This document shows, in pieces, positions 1 to 8,850 of a stretch of DNA of 63,694 bases. The stretch comes from Olsenella uli (GTDB lineage Bacteria; Actinomycetota; Coriobacteriia; Coriobacteriales; Atopobiaceae): NCBI RefSeq assembly GCF_901212675.1, contig NZ_CAAKOQ010000038.1, positions 26 to 63,719 on the forward strand, given 5' to 3'. The notes below the pieces were generated by a model. It ran no database searches, was not told the DNA's origin, and worked only from the letters and a program-made list of their open reading frames with translations. Numbering within the stretch: the stretch's first letter is position 1; each line of letters starts with the position of its first letter. The position numbers were made by a program, and so were the translations under genes.

Positions 1-199
1 CGAAGGAGAATATACGGGAACGTCAGGGCTTCGTCAAGTAGTTTTTCTCCGCGTTCGCAAATGACGCCCACAAGCCCCTCAGGCTTCCAATCTCAGGCGA
101 CACGCGTCCCGCGCCTCTCAACGAGTACTACCATAGTGAGAGCCTCGGGCGGGCATTCTCCGGAGAGCCGGCCCGGGCACAGCGAAGGGAGCCCGACGC

Positions 200-1450
200 A
201 TGGCATTCAGTCCCTTTCGAGACGAGCACGGCTCGCCCAAGGACCTCGTTGACGTGACCTGGGACGACCTCTCTCAGCTCGCCGACCTCGATGAGGGCTA
301 CGCGCTCGAGTTCAAGCAGACGTTTGGCATCACCGTGCGCCGCAAGGTCCCCAAGATCATCGCGTCATTCTCAAACTCCTCCGGTGGATGGCTCATCATC
401 GGCATCGCCGACGCGGACCGCTCTATCTGCCCCATCAAGCGCGACACCTTCGACTTCTCGCAGGCCATCGGCGAGCTCTGCCGCCGCCACGTGACGCCCA
501 TGCCCAGGCTCGACATGCGCTTCGTCATCAAGCCCGGCACCACAGACGAAGGCGTGCTCGTGGTGAAGGTCGAGGAGGGGGACTTCCCGCCCTATGTGGC
601 CGACGGCGTCGTGGAGGTACGCGAGGGTTCCACGTCGGGGCCGGCGGTGGGCTCTGCCCTGGTTGAGCTCTACGGTAAGGCGACGAGGCGTCGCGCAGAG
701 GTCTCCGAGTTCTGCCGCCGCACGATGTACTACCCCGAGGGCCTCGCCCTTTTCGACCTTTACCTTTTCCGCATGGGCAACTCCTCGCCCGACAAGGCCG
801 GCCGGGCCGTGGCGAACTCCCACGCCGCCGCGATGCGCGCCGCCTTTGCCCGCCAGTCGATGGAGTGCCACACCCAGCACGCGCACGACTCGCTCATCTT
901 CCGCACGTCGGTGCCGCTCGGCTCGGCCGACCCTCACTCGGCCATCGAGCTCTTTAGCGACGAGTCGATGAAGCTCACTGTGCCGGCGGTGCTTCTCGAG
1001 GACGAGGAGCGCGAGCGCGCCCTGGGCTGCCTCGAGCGCATCGCGGGCGGCCGCGAGCTTCCGGGCTCGGACGACGTCACGCTCATGAGCGCGCCCGAGA
1101 CGCTCGCCCGCGTGACGCGGATGGCGTCGGTCCTCGACCGCTACGTGCGCCTGCGCGCGAGCTCGTGGCAGGACTTTGCCGTGGCCTACGAGCTCGAGGG
1201 CATGGCGGGCGCGATGCTCTGGAGCGACGACGCCACCTACCTCGACTACGTCCGCCGGCGTGGCATCCTGTTCTGCGGCACCACCGACTGCAGGAGCACG
1301 GTGCGCTACCTCGACGACGGCGAGCATGACTCGTTCCGCGCGCGGCAGTTCGCGGGCAGCCACTTCTTCGAGGCGTGCGGCCTGCCGCTCGGCTCGCCCG
1401 ACCCCGACGACAACGCCCTCGTCGACGCCCTACTCAAGACTAGTGGGTAG
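200..1450 (+). CDS. AlbA_2 (Schlafen-type) putative nucleic-acid/ATP-binding protein
   Basis: 416 aa. The N-terminal part (about residues 30-150) has the AlbA_2 signature: an acidic YALEFKQTF start, then KVPKIIASFSNSSGGWLIIGI, the conserved F-x-N-T/S-x-GG-x-L-x-I-G-I core. Family members are called ATP-binding or putative DNA-binding transcriptional regulators; the exact role is unknown. The C-terminal 250 residues have no domain I recognise. The start is the ATG with an AAGGGA Shine-Dalgarno about 9 nt upstream. The next gene follows after 76 nt on the same strand. Function beyond the domain is not claimed. Confidence 0.8.
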   Translation: MAFSPFRDEHGSPKDLVDVTWDDLSQLADLDEGYALEFKQTFGITVRRKVPKIIASFSNSSGGWLIIGIADADRSICPIKRDTFDFSQAIGELCRRHVTPMPRLDMRFVIKPGTTDEGVLVVKVEEGDFPPYVADGVVEVREGSTSGPAVGSALVELYGKATRRRAEVSEFCRRTMYYPEGLALFDLYLFRMGNSSPDKAGRAVANSHAAAMRAAFARQSMECHTQHAHDSLIFRTSVPLGSADPHSAIELFSDESMKLTVPAVLLEDEERERALGCLERIAGGRELPGSDDVTLMSAPETLARVTRMASVLDRYVRLRASSWQDFAVAYELEGMAGAMLWSDDATYLDYVRRRGILFCGTTDCRSTVRYLDDGEHDSFRARQFAGSHFFEACGLPLGSPDPDDNALVDALLKTSG

Positions 1451-1526
1451 AATGACTGGGATTACGGGGGCGGACGGCCCCGCCGCGGCTGCGCTCGCGG
1501 GACACCCGCGGCAGGGGAGGCAGGCC

Positions 1527-2507
1527 ATGGACACACAGGAAATCGACGGGCGAGAGCGGGGCCTCGGGGTGCTCGCCATCTCCTGCCTCGTCTGGCACCT
1601 TTTCTCCACGGCGGTCGGGGTGGCGCTCCTGGCCTTCACCACGGTGGCCTATGCTGGCGTCATCGAGGTGGCGACGCCCCTTCCGGGTTCCGTCGACATC
1701 GCGGGCGCGAGCGTCTCGGCGCTGGTCGTCATCGCCTGCGTATGGGTGGTCGCCGCGCTCGACGCGCTCTTCGGCGTCGCCTTTGGCGTCTGCTCGCTGC
1801 TTGCGCGCACGCGCCACGCGCTGCTTGGCCGCGCCATCCTGCTCGGGCGCGTGATGTTTGCCTTCTGCCTGGCCTACCTCCTGGTGGCCTTTGCCACGTC
1901 CAACGCGACCTCGCTGCTCTCGACCGCGATATCGCTCGTGCTCGTGGGAACGCTCTCGCTTGCCCTTCGCCGCTTCGAGGACCTCTGCGGCGAGCAGGGG
2001 GAGTGCCAGAGGACGCCGTCGCGCACCTTCATGGTGGACGCGGCCGACGACGTGCCCGCGCACGAGGCGGACGTCGACGAGGCCTCGCGCCCTACCTTCA
2101 GGCTCGTGAGCGGCTATGCGTCGATCATGCTCGCGTGGGGGGCGCTCCGCATCCTCATGGGCCTCTCGGCGCTCTTCTCCGCACCGCATGCCTCGCGCGC
2201 GCCGGCCGCCATCTCGATCCTCGTGCTGGGGGCGCTCATCGTGGCCGCCGGCGCGTACCTCGTCTTCGTGGGCAGGCTCGGCAAGCGGGCGCTCGTGGGA
2301 GGGTCGTCGCTGCGCGCGCTCGTGTGGGGCTCTGCGGCAGGCATCGCCGTGAGCGCCTCGACGCTCGTGCTCTTCGTGGTGTGGGCGGTGCTGGGGCTCA
2401 CCCCTGACGGCCTGCTCGTGTTCTCGGCGGCGGTCGACCTTCTACTCTACGCTGCGGGTCTCTTTTACGCCGGGCGGCTTCGCAAGGTTGTCGAAAAAAA
2501 GTCCTAG
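1527..2507 (+). CDS. Multi-pass membrane protein of unknown function
   Basis: 326 aa. The chosen ATG has a clear GGGGAGG ribosome site 6 nt upstream; the open frame extends further upstream but there lies over the previous gene. The protein looks like two halves of about four hydrophobic segments each (roughly residues 15-45, 60-85, 105-125, 130-150 and 195-220, 228-250, 265-290, 295-315), separated by an acidic hydrophilic stretch near residues 155-190. No catalytic motif or family was recognised. It ends just before the tRNA-Val promoter. Confidence 0.7.
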   Translation: MDTQEIDGRERGLGVLAISCLVWHLFSTAVGVALLAFTTVAYAGVIEVATPLPGSVDIAGASVSALVVIACVWVVAALDALFGVAFGVCSLLARTRHALLGRAILLGRVMFAFCLAYLLVAFATSNATSLLSTAISLVLVGTLSLALRRFEDLCGEQGECQRTPSRTFMVDAADDVPAHEADVDEASRPTFRLVSGYASIMLAWGALRILMGLSALFSAPHASRAPAAISILVLGALIVAAGAYLVFVGRLGKRALVGGSSLRALVWGSAAGIAVSASTLVLFVVWAVLGLTPDGLLVFSAAVDLLLYAAGLFYAGRLRKVVEKKS

Positions 2508-2534
2508 ACATCCGCGAAGCCGTCATGCTATTAT
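2505..2534 (+). promoter_or_regulatory. Promoter of the tRNA-Val/tRNA-Ala unit
   Basis: A -35 TAGACA at 2505-2510 and an extended -10 TGCTATTAT (hexamer 2529-2534) are separated by 18 nt. The -10 ends 33 nt before the mature 5' end of tRNA-Val. The -35 overlaps the stop codon region of the preceding membrane-protein gene. Confidence 0.6.
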
Positions 2535-2567
2535 CTACCTCGCTGCGTACGACGGCAGTCGAGAAGT

Positions 2568-2642
2568 GGGCGATTGGCTCAGGGGTAGAGCACATCCTTC
2601 ACACGGATGGGGTCGCTGGTTCGAATCCAGCATCGCCCACCA
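2568..2642 (+). tRNA. tRNA-Val (anticodon CAC)
   Basis: The 7-bp acceptor stem GGGCGAT/ATCGCCC closes at 2568-2574 and 2632-2638. The anticodon stem CATCC/GGATG holds the loop TTCACAC, giving anticodon CAC. The T-arm GGTTCGAATCC is canonical, and CCA is encoded at 2640-2642. It reads valine GUG codons. Confidence 0.96.
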
Positions 2643-2646
2643 CTTC

Positions 2647-2722
2647 GGGGATATAGCTCAGTTGGGAGAGCGCATGACTGGCAGTCATGAGGTCAGGGGT
2701 TCGAACCCCCTTATCTCCACCA
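2647..2722 (+). tRNA. tRNA-Ala (anticodon GGC)
   Basis: Acceptor stem GGGGATA/TATCTCC (one G-U pair), the D-arm typical of tRNA-Ala, anticodon stem CATGA/TCATG with loop CTGGCAG giving anticodon GGC, a canonical T-arm and encoded CCA at 2720-2722. Only 4 nt separate it from tRNA-Val, so the two are surely co-transcribed. Confidence 0.96.
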
Positions 2723-2730
2723 TCTAAGGC

Positions 2731-2760
2731 AGGGCGGCGGATTACTCCGTCGCCCTTTTT
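2731..2760 (+). terminator. Rho-independent terminator of the tRNA pair
   Basis: Hairpin with arms AGGGCGGCGGA and TCCGTCGCCCT (one wobble) around a 4-nt loop, running straight into TTTTT. It follows tRNA-Ala by 8 nt. Confidence 0.85.
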
Positions 2761-2785
2761 CATACCGCGAGGTAGGGAGCGCATC

Positions 2786-3160
2786 ATGGCAGACGCCATC
2801 ACCAACCCGGTCGAGGCCTTTGGCCTGCACGTCGCCCATGTCGGTATCAACGCCGCAAGCCCCGAGGATGCGCGCGAGGTGGCCGAGCTCTTCCAGGCCC
2901 TCATGGGCCTGGAGCCCCACGAGACGCCCGTCTCCTGGTTTGCCGACTCCCTCGTCGAGGTCATGAGCGGCTGCGGCCGCGGCACCAACGGCCACATCGG
3001 CTTTGGCGTGAACGACCTGCCGGCCGCCGAGCGCTGGTTTGCCGGGCGCGGCTTCGAGATCAACGAAGACTCGCGCGCCCTCAACCCTGACGGCTCCACC
3101 AAGCTCGTCTACTTCAAGCGCGAGGTTGCCGGCTTTGCCATCCACCTCTGCCAGGACTAG
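2786..3160 (+). CDS. VOC-superfamily protein like the C-terminal half of bifunctional KDPG aldolases
   Basis: 124 aa. The ATG is the first good start after the tRNA terminator, with GGTAGGGAG upstream. From memory of the family, the layout HVGINA...AREVAELFQALMG...NGHIGFGVND...FAIHL matches the glyoxalase-fold domain fused to the C-terminus of some keto-hydroxyglutarate/KDPG aldolases in Firmicutes. Here it stands alone with no aldolase nearby. The substrate is unknown, and a role in sugar-acid metabolism is only a guess. Confidence 0.75.
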   Translation: MADAITNPVEAFGLHVAHVGINAASPEDAREVAELFQALMGLEPHETPVSWFADSLVEVMSGCGRGTNGHIGFGVNDLPAAERWFAGRGFEINEDSRALNPDGSTKLVYFKREVAGFAIHLCQD

Positions 3161-3259
3161 CGGCGCCCGCGCGTGACGGGCGGGGGGGGCGGCCCGTGCC
3201 CGCCCCGTCCGACACGCCACACCCGCCGCATACAACCCAAGCTGCCAAGGAGCGCACGC

Positions 3260-5284
3260 GTGATTCTGCTCGCCGACAAGATAACCAAGTCCTTTGGCGC
3301 CCGCACCCTCTACGAGCAGGCGTCCCTGCAGGTCAACGCCGGCGAGCGCTGGGCGCTCGTGGGTCCCAACGGTGCCGGCAAGACCACCTTACTCAAGATC
3401 ATCATGGGGCAGGAGACGGCCGACTCCGGCACGGTGAGCTTCGCCAAGGACGCCACCGTGGGCTACCTCGAGCAGGAGACCAAGCTCGCCGGCCACGACA
3501 CGGCGCTCGAGGAGGTCATGGCCTCCGCCACCGAGATCCAGCGCCTGGGCGACAAGACCCACGAGCTCGAGGCCAAGATCGCCGACACGCCCGAGGGAGC
3601 GGAGCTCGACGCCCTGCTCGACGAGTACGCCCGCGCGCAGGACCGCTTCGAGCACCTGGGCGGCTACGAGCTCGAGAGCCGGGCGCGCGCCATCCTCTGC
3701 GGCCTCGGCTTTCCCGTGGCCGACCTCGACAAGCCTGCCGAGGAGTTCTCCGGCGGCTGGCAGATGCGCATCGCCCTCTCCAAGCTCCTGCTCAAGCACC
3801 CTGACCTTCTGCTTCTCGACGAGCCCACCAACCACCTTGACCTTGAGAGCGTCCAGTGGCTCGAGCAGTTCATCTCCGGCTACTCGGGCGCCGTGCTGCT
3901 CGTCTCCCACGACCGAGCCTTCATGGACAAGTGCGTGAGCCACGTGGCCGCCGTCGAGAACCGCCGCATTACCACCTACACGGGCAATTACTCGAGCTAC
4001 CTCAAGCAGCGCGAGGACAACCTGGAGCAGATGCGGGCCAAGCGTGCCGCCCAGGAGCGCGAGATCGCCCACATGCAGGTCTTTGTCGACAAGTTTCGCT
4101 ACAAGCCCACGAAGGCCGCGCAGGCCCAGGAGCGCATGCGAAGGATCGAGCAGATCAAGAGTGAGCTCGTCATCCTGCCCGAGGGCCACAGGCACGTGCA
4201 CTTCACCTTTCCCGAGCCGCCGCGCTCGGGAGACATGGTGGCAAAGCTCGCCGACGTCTCCAAGTCCTTCGAGGACAAGACCGTCTACACGGGCGTGAAC
4301 CTCACGCTCTATCGCGGCGACCGCGTGGCGCTCGTGGGCCCCAACGGCGCGGGCAAGTCCACGCTGCTCAAGATCCTGCTCGGCAAGGAGAGGCCCACGA
4401 CGGGCGCCATAGAGCTGGGCCTGCACGTGGGCGTGGCCTACTACGCCCAGCACCAGCTGGAGGGCATGCGCGAGTCCAACACGGTGCTGCAGGAGGTCGA
4501 CTCGGTGGCCCCGCAGTGGACCGTGCCCGAGCAGCGCCGCCTCCTGGGTGCCTTCCTCTTCAACGGCGACGACGTCGACAAGCACGTGCGCGTGCTCTCC
4601 GGCGGCGAGCGTGCACGCCTTGCGCTGGCCAAGATGCTCGTGGCGCCCGAGGCGCTGCTCTGCCTCGACGAGCCCACCAACCACCTCGACATCGACTCGG
4701 TCGACATGCTCGAGGACGCGCTCAAGGAGTTCCCGGGCACCATCGTGCTCATCTCCCACGACGAGCACCTCGTGCGTGCCGTGGCTACCCGCGTGGTCGA
4801 CATCCGCGACGGCCGCGTCACGGTCTACGACGGCGACTACGACTACTACCTCTGGAAGCGCGACGAGCTTGCCCGGCGCGCGGCCGCCGAGGCCGAGGGC
4901 GCCCCGTCCGGTGCCGCCAAGTCCGTCCCCGCCGCTACGCCAAAGGCAGCCTCCCAGGCAAAGTCCGAGGCGGACGCCACGCCCGCCGGCCGCAACGTGA
5001 AGACCAAGGAGCAGCGCCGCGCCGAGGCCGAGGCCCGAAAGCAGCGCAACGCCGCGCTTCGCTCCACCAAGAAGCGCCTCAAGGAGGTCGAGGCCGCGCT
5101 TGAGCCCGCCCACAAGCGCTACGACGAGCTCATGCAGCTCATGGCCTCCGAGGAGCTCTACGCCGACGCCAAGAGGTTCGACGAGGCGATGGCCGAGTAC
5201 AACGCACTCAAGAAGAAGATCCCCGCACTCGAGGAGGAGTGGCTTGACCTCTCCGCCAAGCTCGAGGAGGGCCCGGATGCCTAG
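3260..5284 (+). CDS. ABC-F family ATPase
   Basis: 674 aa, soluble, with two nucleotide-binding domains in tandem and no membrane segments. Walker A motifs GPNGAGKTT (about residues 37-45) and GPNGAGKST (about residue 360), signatures SGGWQ and SGGER, and two LLLDEPTNHLD-type Walker B motifs are intact. A charged interdomain linker and a C-terminal lysine/arginine-rich coiled coil (last 100 residues) match ABC-F proteins, which act on the ribosome as translation factors. The GTG start has AAGGAG 7 nt upstream; the reading frame extends further upstream without a good start. The subfamily (EttA, Uup or YkpA-like) cannot be fixed by eye. Confidence 0.93.
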   Translation: MILLADKITKSFGARTLYEQASLQVNAGERWALVGPNGAGKTTLLKIIMGQETADSGTVSFAKDATVGYLEQETKLAGHDTALEEVMASATEIQRLGDKTHELEAKIADTPEGAELDALLDEYARAQDRFEHLGGYELESRARAILCGLGFPVADLDKPAEEFSGGWQMRIALSKLLLKHPDLLLLDEPTNHLDLESVQWLEQFISGYSGAVLLVSHDRAFMDKCVSHVAAVENRRITTYTGNYSSYLKQREDNLEQMRAKRAAQEREIAHMQVFVDKFRYKPTKAAQAQERMRRIEQIKSELVILPEGHRHVHFTFPEPPRSGDMVAKLADVSKSFEDKTVYTGVNLTLYRGDRVALVGPNGAGKSTLLKILLGKERPTTGAIELGLHVGVAYYAQHQLEGMRESNTVLQEVDSVAPQWTVPEQRRLLGAFLFNGDDVDKHVRVLSGGERARLALAKMLVAPEALLCLDEPTNHLDIDSVDMLEDALKEFPGTIVLISHDEHLVRAVATRVVDIRDGRVTVYDGDYDYYLWKRDELARRAAAEAEGAPSGAAKSVPAATPKAASQAKSEADATPAGRNVKTKEQRRAEAEARKQRNAALRSTKKRLKEVEAALEPAHKRYDELMQLMASEELYADAKRFDEAMAEYNALKKKIPALEEEWLDLSAKLEEGPDA

Positions 5285-5579
5285 CGGCGCGTCCTCGGCC
5301 GGTCGCATGGCCCTGGGCGCCCTCGTGGCGGCCCTTGCCGTGGCTGCGGGACTGCTCGTGGTCTGCGTCGTGGTGCTCGCGCTCCCGGCCGGTGGCCTGC
5401 GCGAGTTCCAGCTCGAGCTTGGCATGGCAGTCCAGGCAGCGGTGCCCGGGCCGGTGCGGGGCCTGCTCGTCGTGTCGATTCCGGGCGGGGGCTCCCTTCG
5501 TGGCGACTTTTTGCTCTGCGCGCTCGTGCTCGTTCTCCTAGACTGGGGACTGTCCGCGCTTTCCGAGCGGCTTCGCTAG
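5277..5579 (+). CDS. Small two-segment membrane protein
   Basis: 100 aa. The ATG overlaps the end of the ABC-F gene by 8 nt and has GAGGAGG just upstream, so it is probably translationally coupled. Two hydrophobic segments (about residues 12-38 and 76-92) flank a hydrophilic middle. No known family was recognised; calling it a gene rests on the coupling, the ribosome site and the hydrophobic pattern. Confidence 0.6.
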   Translation: MPSGASSAGRMALGALVAALAVAAGLLVVCVVVLALPAGGLREFQLELGMAVQAAVPGPVRGLLVVSIPGGGSLRGDFLLCALVLVLLDWGLSALSERLR

Positions 5580-5677
5580 CGAGGGCGGCGGCGCGCCCGT
5601 GCCCCACCGCGCCGCCGTGGCCGACCGCGGGAGCCCCACGATAAGGCCCGCAACGAACGAGACCGGGGAGGTGCCCC

Positions 5678-6379
5678 ATGCGCTCGAACATCGACATCGT
5701 CCAGCTCGTCCTCACGATAGGGCTTCTGCTCATGGCTGCCGTCATCCACGAGGTGGCGCACGGCTGGGTGGCGCTCCTCTGCGGCGACGACACCGCCAAG
5801 CGCGCCGGGCGCCTCACGCTCAACCCGGCCAAGCACGTCGACCCGGTGGGCTCCATCGTCTTGCCGCTCGTCATGTACCTCACGGTGGGGGCGGTTTTCG
5901 CCTACGCCAAGCCCGTGCCCTACAACTCCTACAGGCTCAAGGACAGGAAGCGCGACGAGCCGCTCGTAGCGCTCGCCGGCCCCGCCTCCAACGTCGTGCA
6001 GGCCCTCGCGGGCGCCGCCGTCTTCCGCCTGGCCTACGCTGCGCTCGACGCCAACCCCGCCCTCTACCTCCAGGCCCAGCTGCCACTCATCGGCTACACG
6101 CCCATGGAGCTTGTGCTCACCGCGGCGGCCACCTACATATGGGTGAACCTCATGCTCTGCTTCTTCAACCTCATCCCGCTGCCACCGCTCGACGGCTCCA
6201 AGGTCATCTGCCACTTCCTCGAGGGCGAGGCGCTCGAGCGCTACTACGAGGTGCAGCGCTATGCCATGCCCATCCTCATCATCGTGCTCTACCTGCTGCC
6301 CCGCATCGGCCTCGACCCGTTGGGGGCCTACCTCGACGTCACGGCCGGCAACCTCTACCAGCTCCTGATTGGCGCCTAG
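5678..6379 (+). CDS. Site-2 protease family (M50) membrane metalloprotease
   Basis: 233 aa, about five to six membrane segments. The zinc motif HEVAH sits at residues 24-28 inside the first transmembrane helix. The second metal-ligand motif, FFNLIPLPPLDG, is near residue 170. This matches the short, PDZ-less group-III S2P proteases common in actinobacteria and firmicutes. It ends one base before scpA, as S2P-like genes often do in the scpA-scpB neighbourhood. The substrate is unknown. Confidence 0.9.
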   Translation: MRSNIDIVQLVLTIGLLLMAAVIHEVAHGWVALLCGDDTAKRAGRLTLNPAKHVDPVGSIVLPLVMYLTVGAVFAYAKPVPYNSYRLKDRKRDEPLVALAGPASNVVQALAGAAVFRLAYAALDANPALYLQAQLPLIGYTPMELVLTAAATYIWVNLMLCFFNLIPLPPLDGSKVICHFLEGEALERYYEVQRYAMPILIIVLYLLPRIGLDPLGAYLDVTAGNLYQLLIGA

Positions 6380-7194
6380 ATGAGCTACCGCGTCCAGACG
6401 CAGGCCTACTCGGGCCCCTTCGACCTCCTGCTCCAGCTCGTGAGCCGCCAACGCGTGGACATCGGCTCCATCTCCATCTCGGAGGTGGCCGACCAGTACC
6501 TCGCCGAGGTGGAGCGCATGGGCGAGCTCGACCTCGACGTCGCGAGCGACTTCGTGCTCGTGGCGGCGACCCTGCTCGACATCAAGGCCGCCTCGCTCGT
6601 GCCGCAGGACTTTAAGCCCACCCGCCATGACGACGACGCGGACAGGACGACGACCTCGACGGGCTCACGGCCGACGAGGCGCGCGAGGTGCTCGTGGCCC
6701 GCCTCATCGCCTACAAGCAGTTCAGGAACGCCGCCGCGGCGCTTGGCAGCCGCATGGAGGCCGAGGCGCGCATGCACCCTCGCACAGCCGGCCCCGACCC
6801 GGAGTTCCTCCACACCATGCCCGACTACCTCGAGGGCATCACGCTGCGCGGCCTCGCCGTCATCTGCGCCGACCTCGACAGCCGCCGCGAGGGCTTCTTG
6901 CTCGAGGCCGAACACATCGCGCCCAAGCGCCTGCCCGTGGCGCTCACGGTTGCGTCGGTCGACCGCGTCACGCGCTCGCGGTCGCACGTCACCTTCTCCG
7001 AGCTGCTCGACGGCGACGCCACGCCCGAGCAGGTGGTGGTCACCTTCCTGGCGATGCTCCAGCTCTACAAGCTGGGGAGCATCGAGGTCACGCAGCTCGA
7101 GAACTTTGGCGAGATAGACATCGATCGCGTGGAGGGTGCGCCGGACTACGAGCCCGACGCCGCCGCCCTCGCGGAGCTTGAGGGGGAGTACTGA
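6380..7194 (+). CDS. scpA: Segregation and condensation protein A, frameshifted
   Basis: ScpA is the kleisin that links SMC heads and binds ScpB. The N-terminal part (FDLLLQLVSRQRVDIGSISI) reads in one frame from 6380 to about 6643. The rest (EVLVARLIAYKQFRNAAAAL through LENFGEIDID) reads in the -1 frame to the stop at 7194. One extra base near 6644 would restore a full-length protein of about 271 aa. As written, the first frame runs on to 7117 with a nonsense tail. There is no slippery heptamer at the junction, so a sequence error or a real single-base deletion is more likely than programmed frameshifting. The ATG directly follows the S2P stop. Confidence 0.85.
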
Positions 7195-7958
7195 TGGAGG
7201 ACCTGGAGACGCTTTCGCCCGGAGACCTCAAGGGGGCGCTCGAGGCTATGCTGCTCTCGTCGAGCGACCCCGTGGCCGCCACGGACCTGGCCCGCGTGCT
7301 GGGCGTGGCCCCGGGAGAGGCCGCGGGCGCCCTCGCGGAGCTCGCGGCCGAGTACGCCGACGCCAATCGTGGCTTTCAGCTGCGCGAGGTGGCCGGCGGC
7401 TGGCGGCTCTACACGCACCCCGCCTACCACGACGAGGTGGAGGCCCTCGTCATGAGCTGGGACACGCGACGGCTCTCCCAGGCGGCGCTCGAGGCGCTCG
7501 CCGTCATCGCCTACCACCAGCCGGTCACGCGCGAGGGCGTGAAGGCCATCCGCGGCGTCAACTCAGACGGCGTAGTGGCCTCGCTCGTGGACAAGGGGCT
7601 CGTGCGTGAGGCCGGGCGCGACCCAGACCGTCCACAGGCCATCCGCTATGCCACCACCCAGGCCTTCCTCGAGCGCTTTGGCCTCAAGAGCCTGCGCGAG
7701 CTGCCCGACCTCGAGCAGTTCGCCCCCGACGATGGGTCGCGCCGCTTCATCCGCGAGCGCCTGAGCGGCCGGAGCATCGAGAGCACCCTCGAGGAGGGCG
7801 ACGATGACCTACTCGACGCCGGCACTGACGTCGACGAGCGTGCCGGTGACTACCGGCTTGGGCCCGACGTCGACGGCGCGGGCGAGGAGACCCCGGCCAG
7901 GGACGCACCCGGCGCCGGCGGACCCTCGGAACACGGGGAGCTGTCGAATGAGGAGTGA
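7194..7958 (+). CDS. scpB: Segregation and condensation protein B
   Basis: 254 aa. Two winged-helix regions are visible; the second includes LSQAALEALAVIAYHQPVTR, followed by IRGVNSDGVVASLVDKGLV, both hallmarks of ScpB. The acidic low-complexity tail after residue 190 is normal for the family. The TGATG overlap with scpA shows translational coupling. Together with SMC, which is not in the window, it forms bacterial condensin. Confidence 0.95.
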   Translation: MEDLETLSPGDLKGALEAMLLSSSDPVAATDLARVLGVAPGEAAGALAELAAEYADANRGFQLREVAGGWRLYTHPAYHDEVEALVMSWDTRRLSQAALEALAVIAYHQPVTREGVKAIRGVNSDGVVASLVDKGLVREAGRDPDRPQAIRYATTQAFLERFGLKSLRELPDLEQFAPDDGSRRFIRERLSGRSIESTLEEGDDDLLDAGTDVDERAGDYRLGPDVDGAGEETPARDAPGAGGPSEHGELSNEE

Positions 7959-8850
7959 GCGCGTCGTGCCCATGCGGCTGCAGAAGTTCCTCGCGCGTGC
8001 GGGCGTGGCGAGCCGCCGCGGGTCCGAGAACCTCATGACGGCCGGGCGCGTCCGTGTGAACGGCGAGGTCACGTGCGAGCTCGGAAGCAAGGTCGACCCG
8101 GCCGTGGACGTGGTGTGCGTGGACGGGCGCGAGGTGCAGCTTTCTGACGGTGCCGTCTACCTCGTGCTCAACAAGCCCGCGGGCTACGTCACCACCATGC
8201 GCGACCCGGGAGGGCGGCCCTGCGTGGCCTCGCTCGTCCCCACGGCCAACTACCCCGGGCTCTTCCCGGTGGGCCGGCTCGACCGCGACACGACCGGGCT
8301 TCTGCTCTTCACCACCGACGGCGAGGCTGCCCAGCGCCTGCTCCACCCCTCCTTCGAGAAGGACAAGCACTACGTGGCGCTCGTGGAGGGCACGCTCACC
8401 CAGTCCGAGCGTGCCCGGCTCGAGGCCGGCATCACACTCGACGACGGCCCGTGCGCGCCCGCGCGCGTGGAGTGCGTCTCGCCGGGCTCGCCCGCCTATC
8501 GCGCGGTTGCGCCCGAGGGGGCGCCCAGGGGACGGAGCGTATGGGCGCTCACCATCCACGAGGGCAGGAAGCACCAGGTCAAGCGCATGCTCGCGGCCGT
8601 GGGCCACGAGGTGGTGGCGCTTCACCGCGACACGTTCGGCCCGCTCGCCCTCGGCTCGCTCGAGTCCGGCTCATGGCGTAGGCTAGGGGAAGACGAGGTC
8701 TCCCGGCTGCTCGCGTCCGTGGGCGCGGATGGCCCGCGGCGCCCGGCCGCGCGGAAGGCCGACAGGGGGAGCGACGCGCACGTGGGCTCGCGCGGACGCC
8801 GAGGCGGCTCGGCCTCGCTGCACGCGGCGAGAGAGGGGAGAGGGGCCTGA
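7948..8850 (+). CDS. RsuA/RluB-family 23S or 16S rRNA pseudouridine synthase
   Basis: 300 aa. An N-terminal S4 domain (MRLQKFLARAGVASRRGSENL) is followed by the catalytic core with the conserved GRLDRDTTGLLLFTTDG, where the second Asp is the nucleophile, and by HEGRKHQVKRMLAAVGHEV. The ATG at 7948 overlaps the end of scpB by 11 nt with GGGGAG before it; the in-frame ATG at 7972 gives the shorter, more family-typical N-terminus. A basic, glycine-rich tail of about 40 residues lies beyond the fold. The scpA-scpB-rluB order is common in Gram-positive bacteria, which favours RluB-like 23S activity. Confidence 0.92.
   Translation: MRSERVVPMRLQKFLARAGVASRRGSENLMTAGRVRVNGEVTCELGSKVDPAVDVVCVDGREVQLSDGAVYLVLNKPAGYVTTMRDPGGRPCVASLVPTANYPGLFPVGRLDRDTTGLLLFTTDGEAAQRLLHPSFEKDKHYVALVEGTLTQSERARLEAGITLDDGPCAPARVECVSPGSPAYRAVAPEGAPRGRSVWALTIHEGRKHQVKRMLAAVGHEVVALHRDTFGPLALGSLESGSWRRLGEDEVSRLLASVGADGPRRPAARKADRGSDAHVGSRGRRGGSASLHAAREGRGA

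Noticed and set aside
3389..5425. A reverse-strand frame of 678 codons opposite the first ABC-F gene
   Set aside because: It mirrors the ABC-F coding frame, has no ribosome site, and its composition is the usual GC-shadow type.
6600..6690. Programmed -1 frameshift in scpA
   Set aside because: No X-XXY-YYZ slippery heptamer or following strong stem was seen at the junction; a one-base sequence error or true deletion is simpler.
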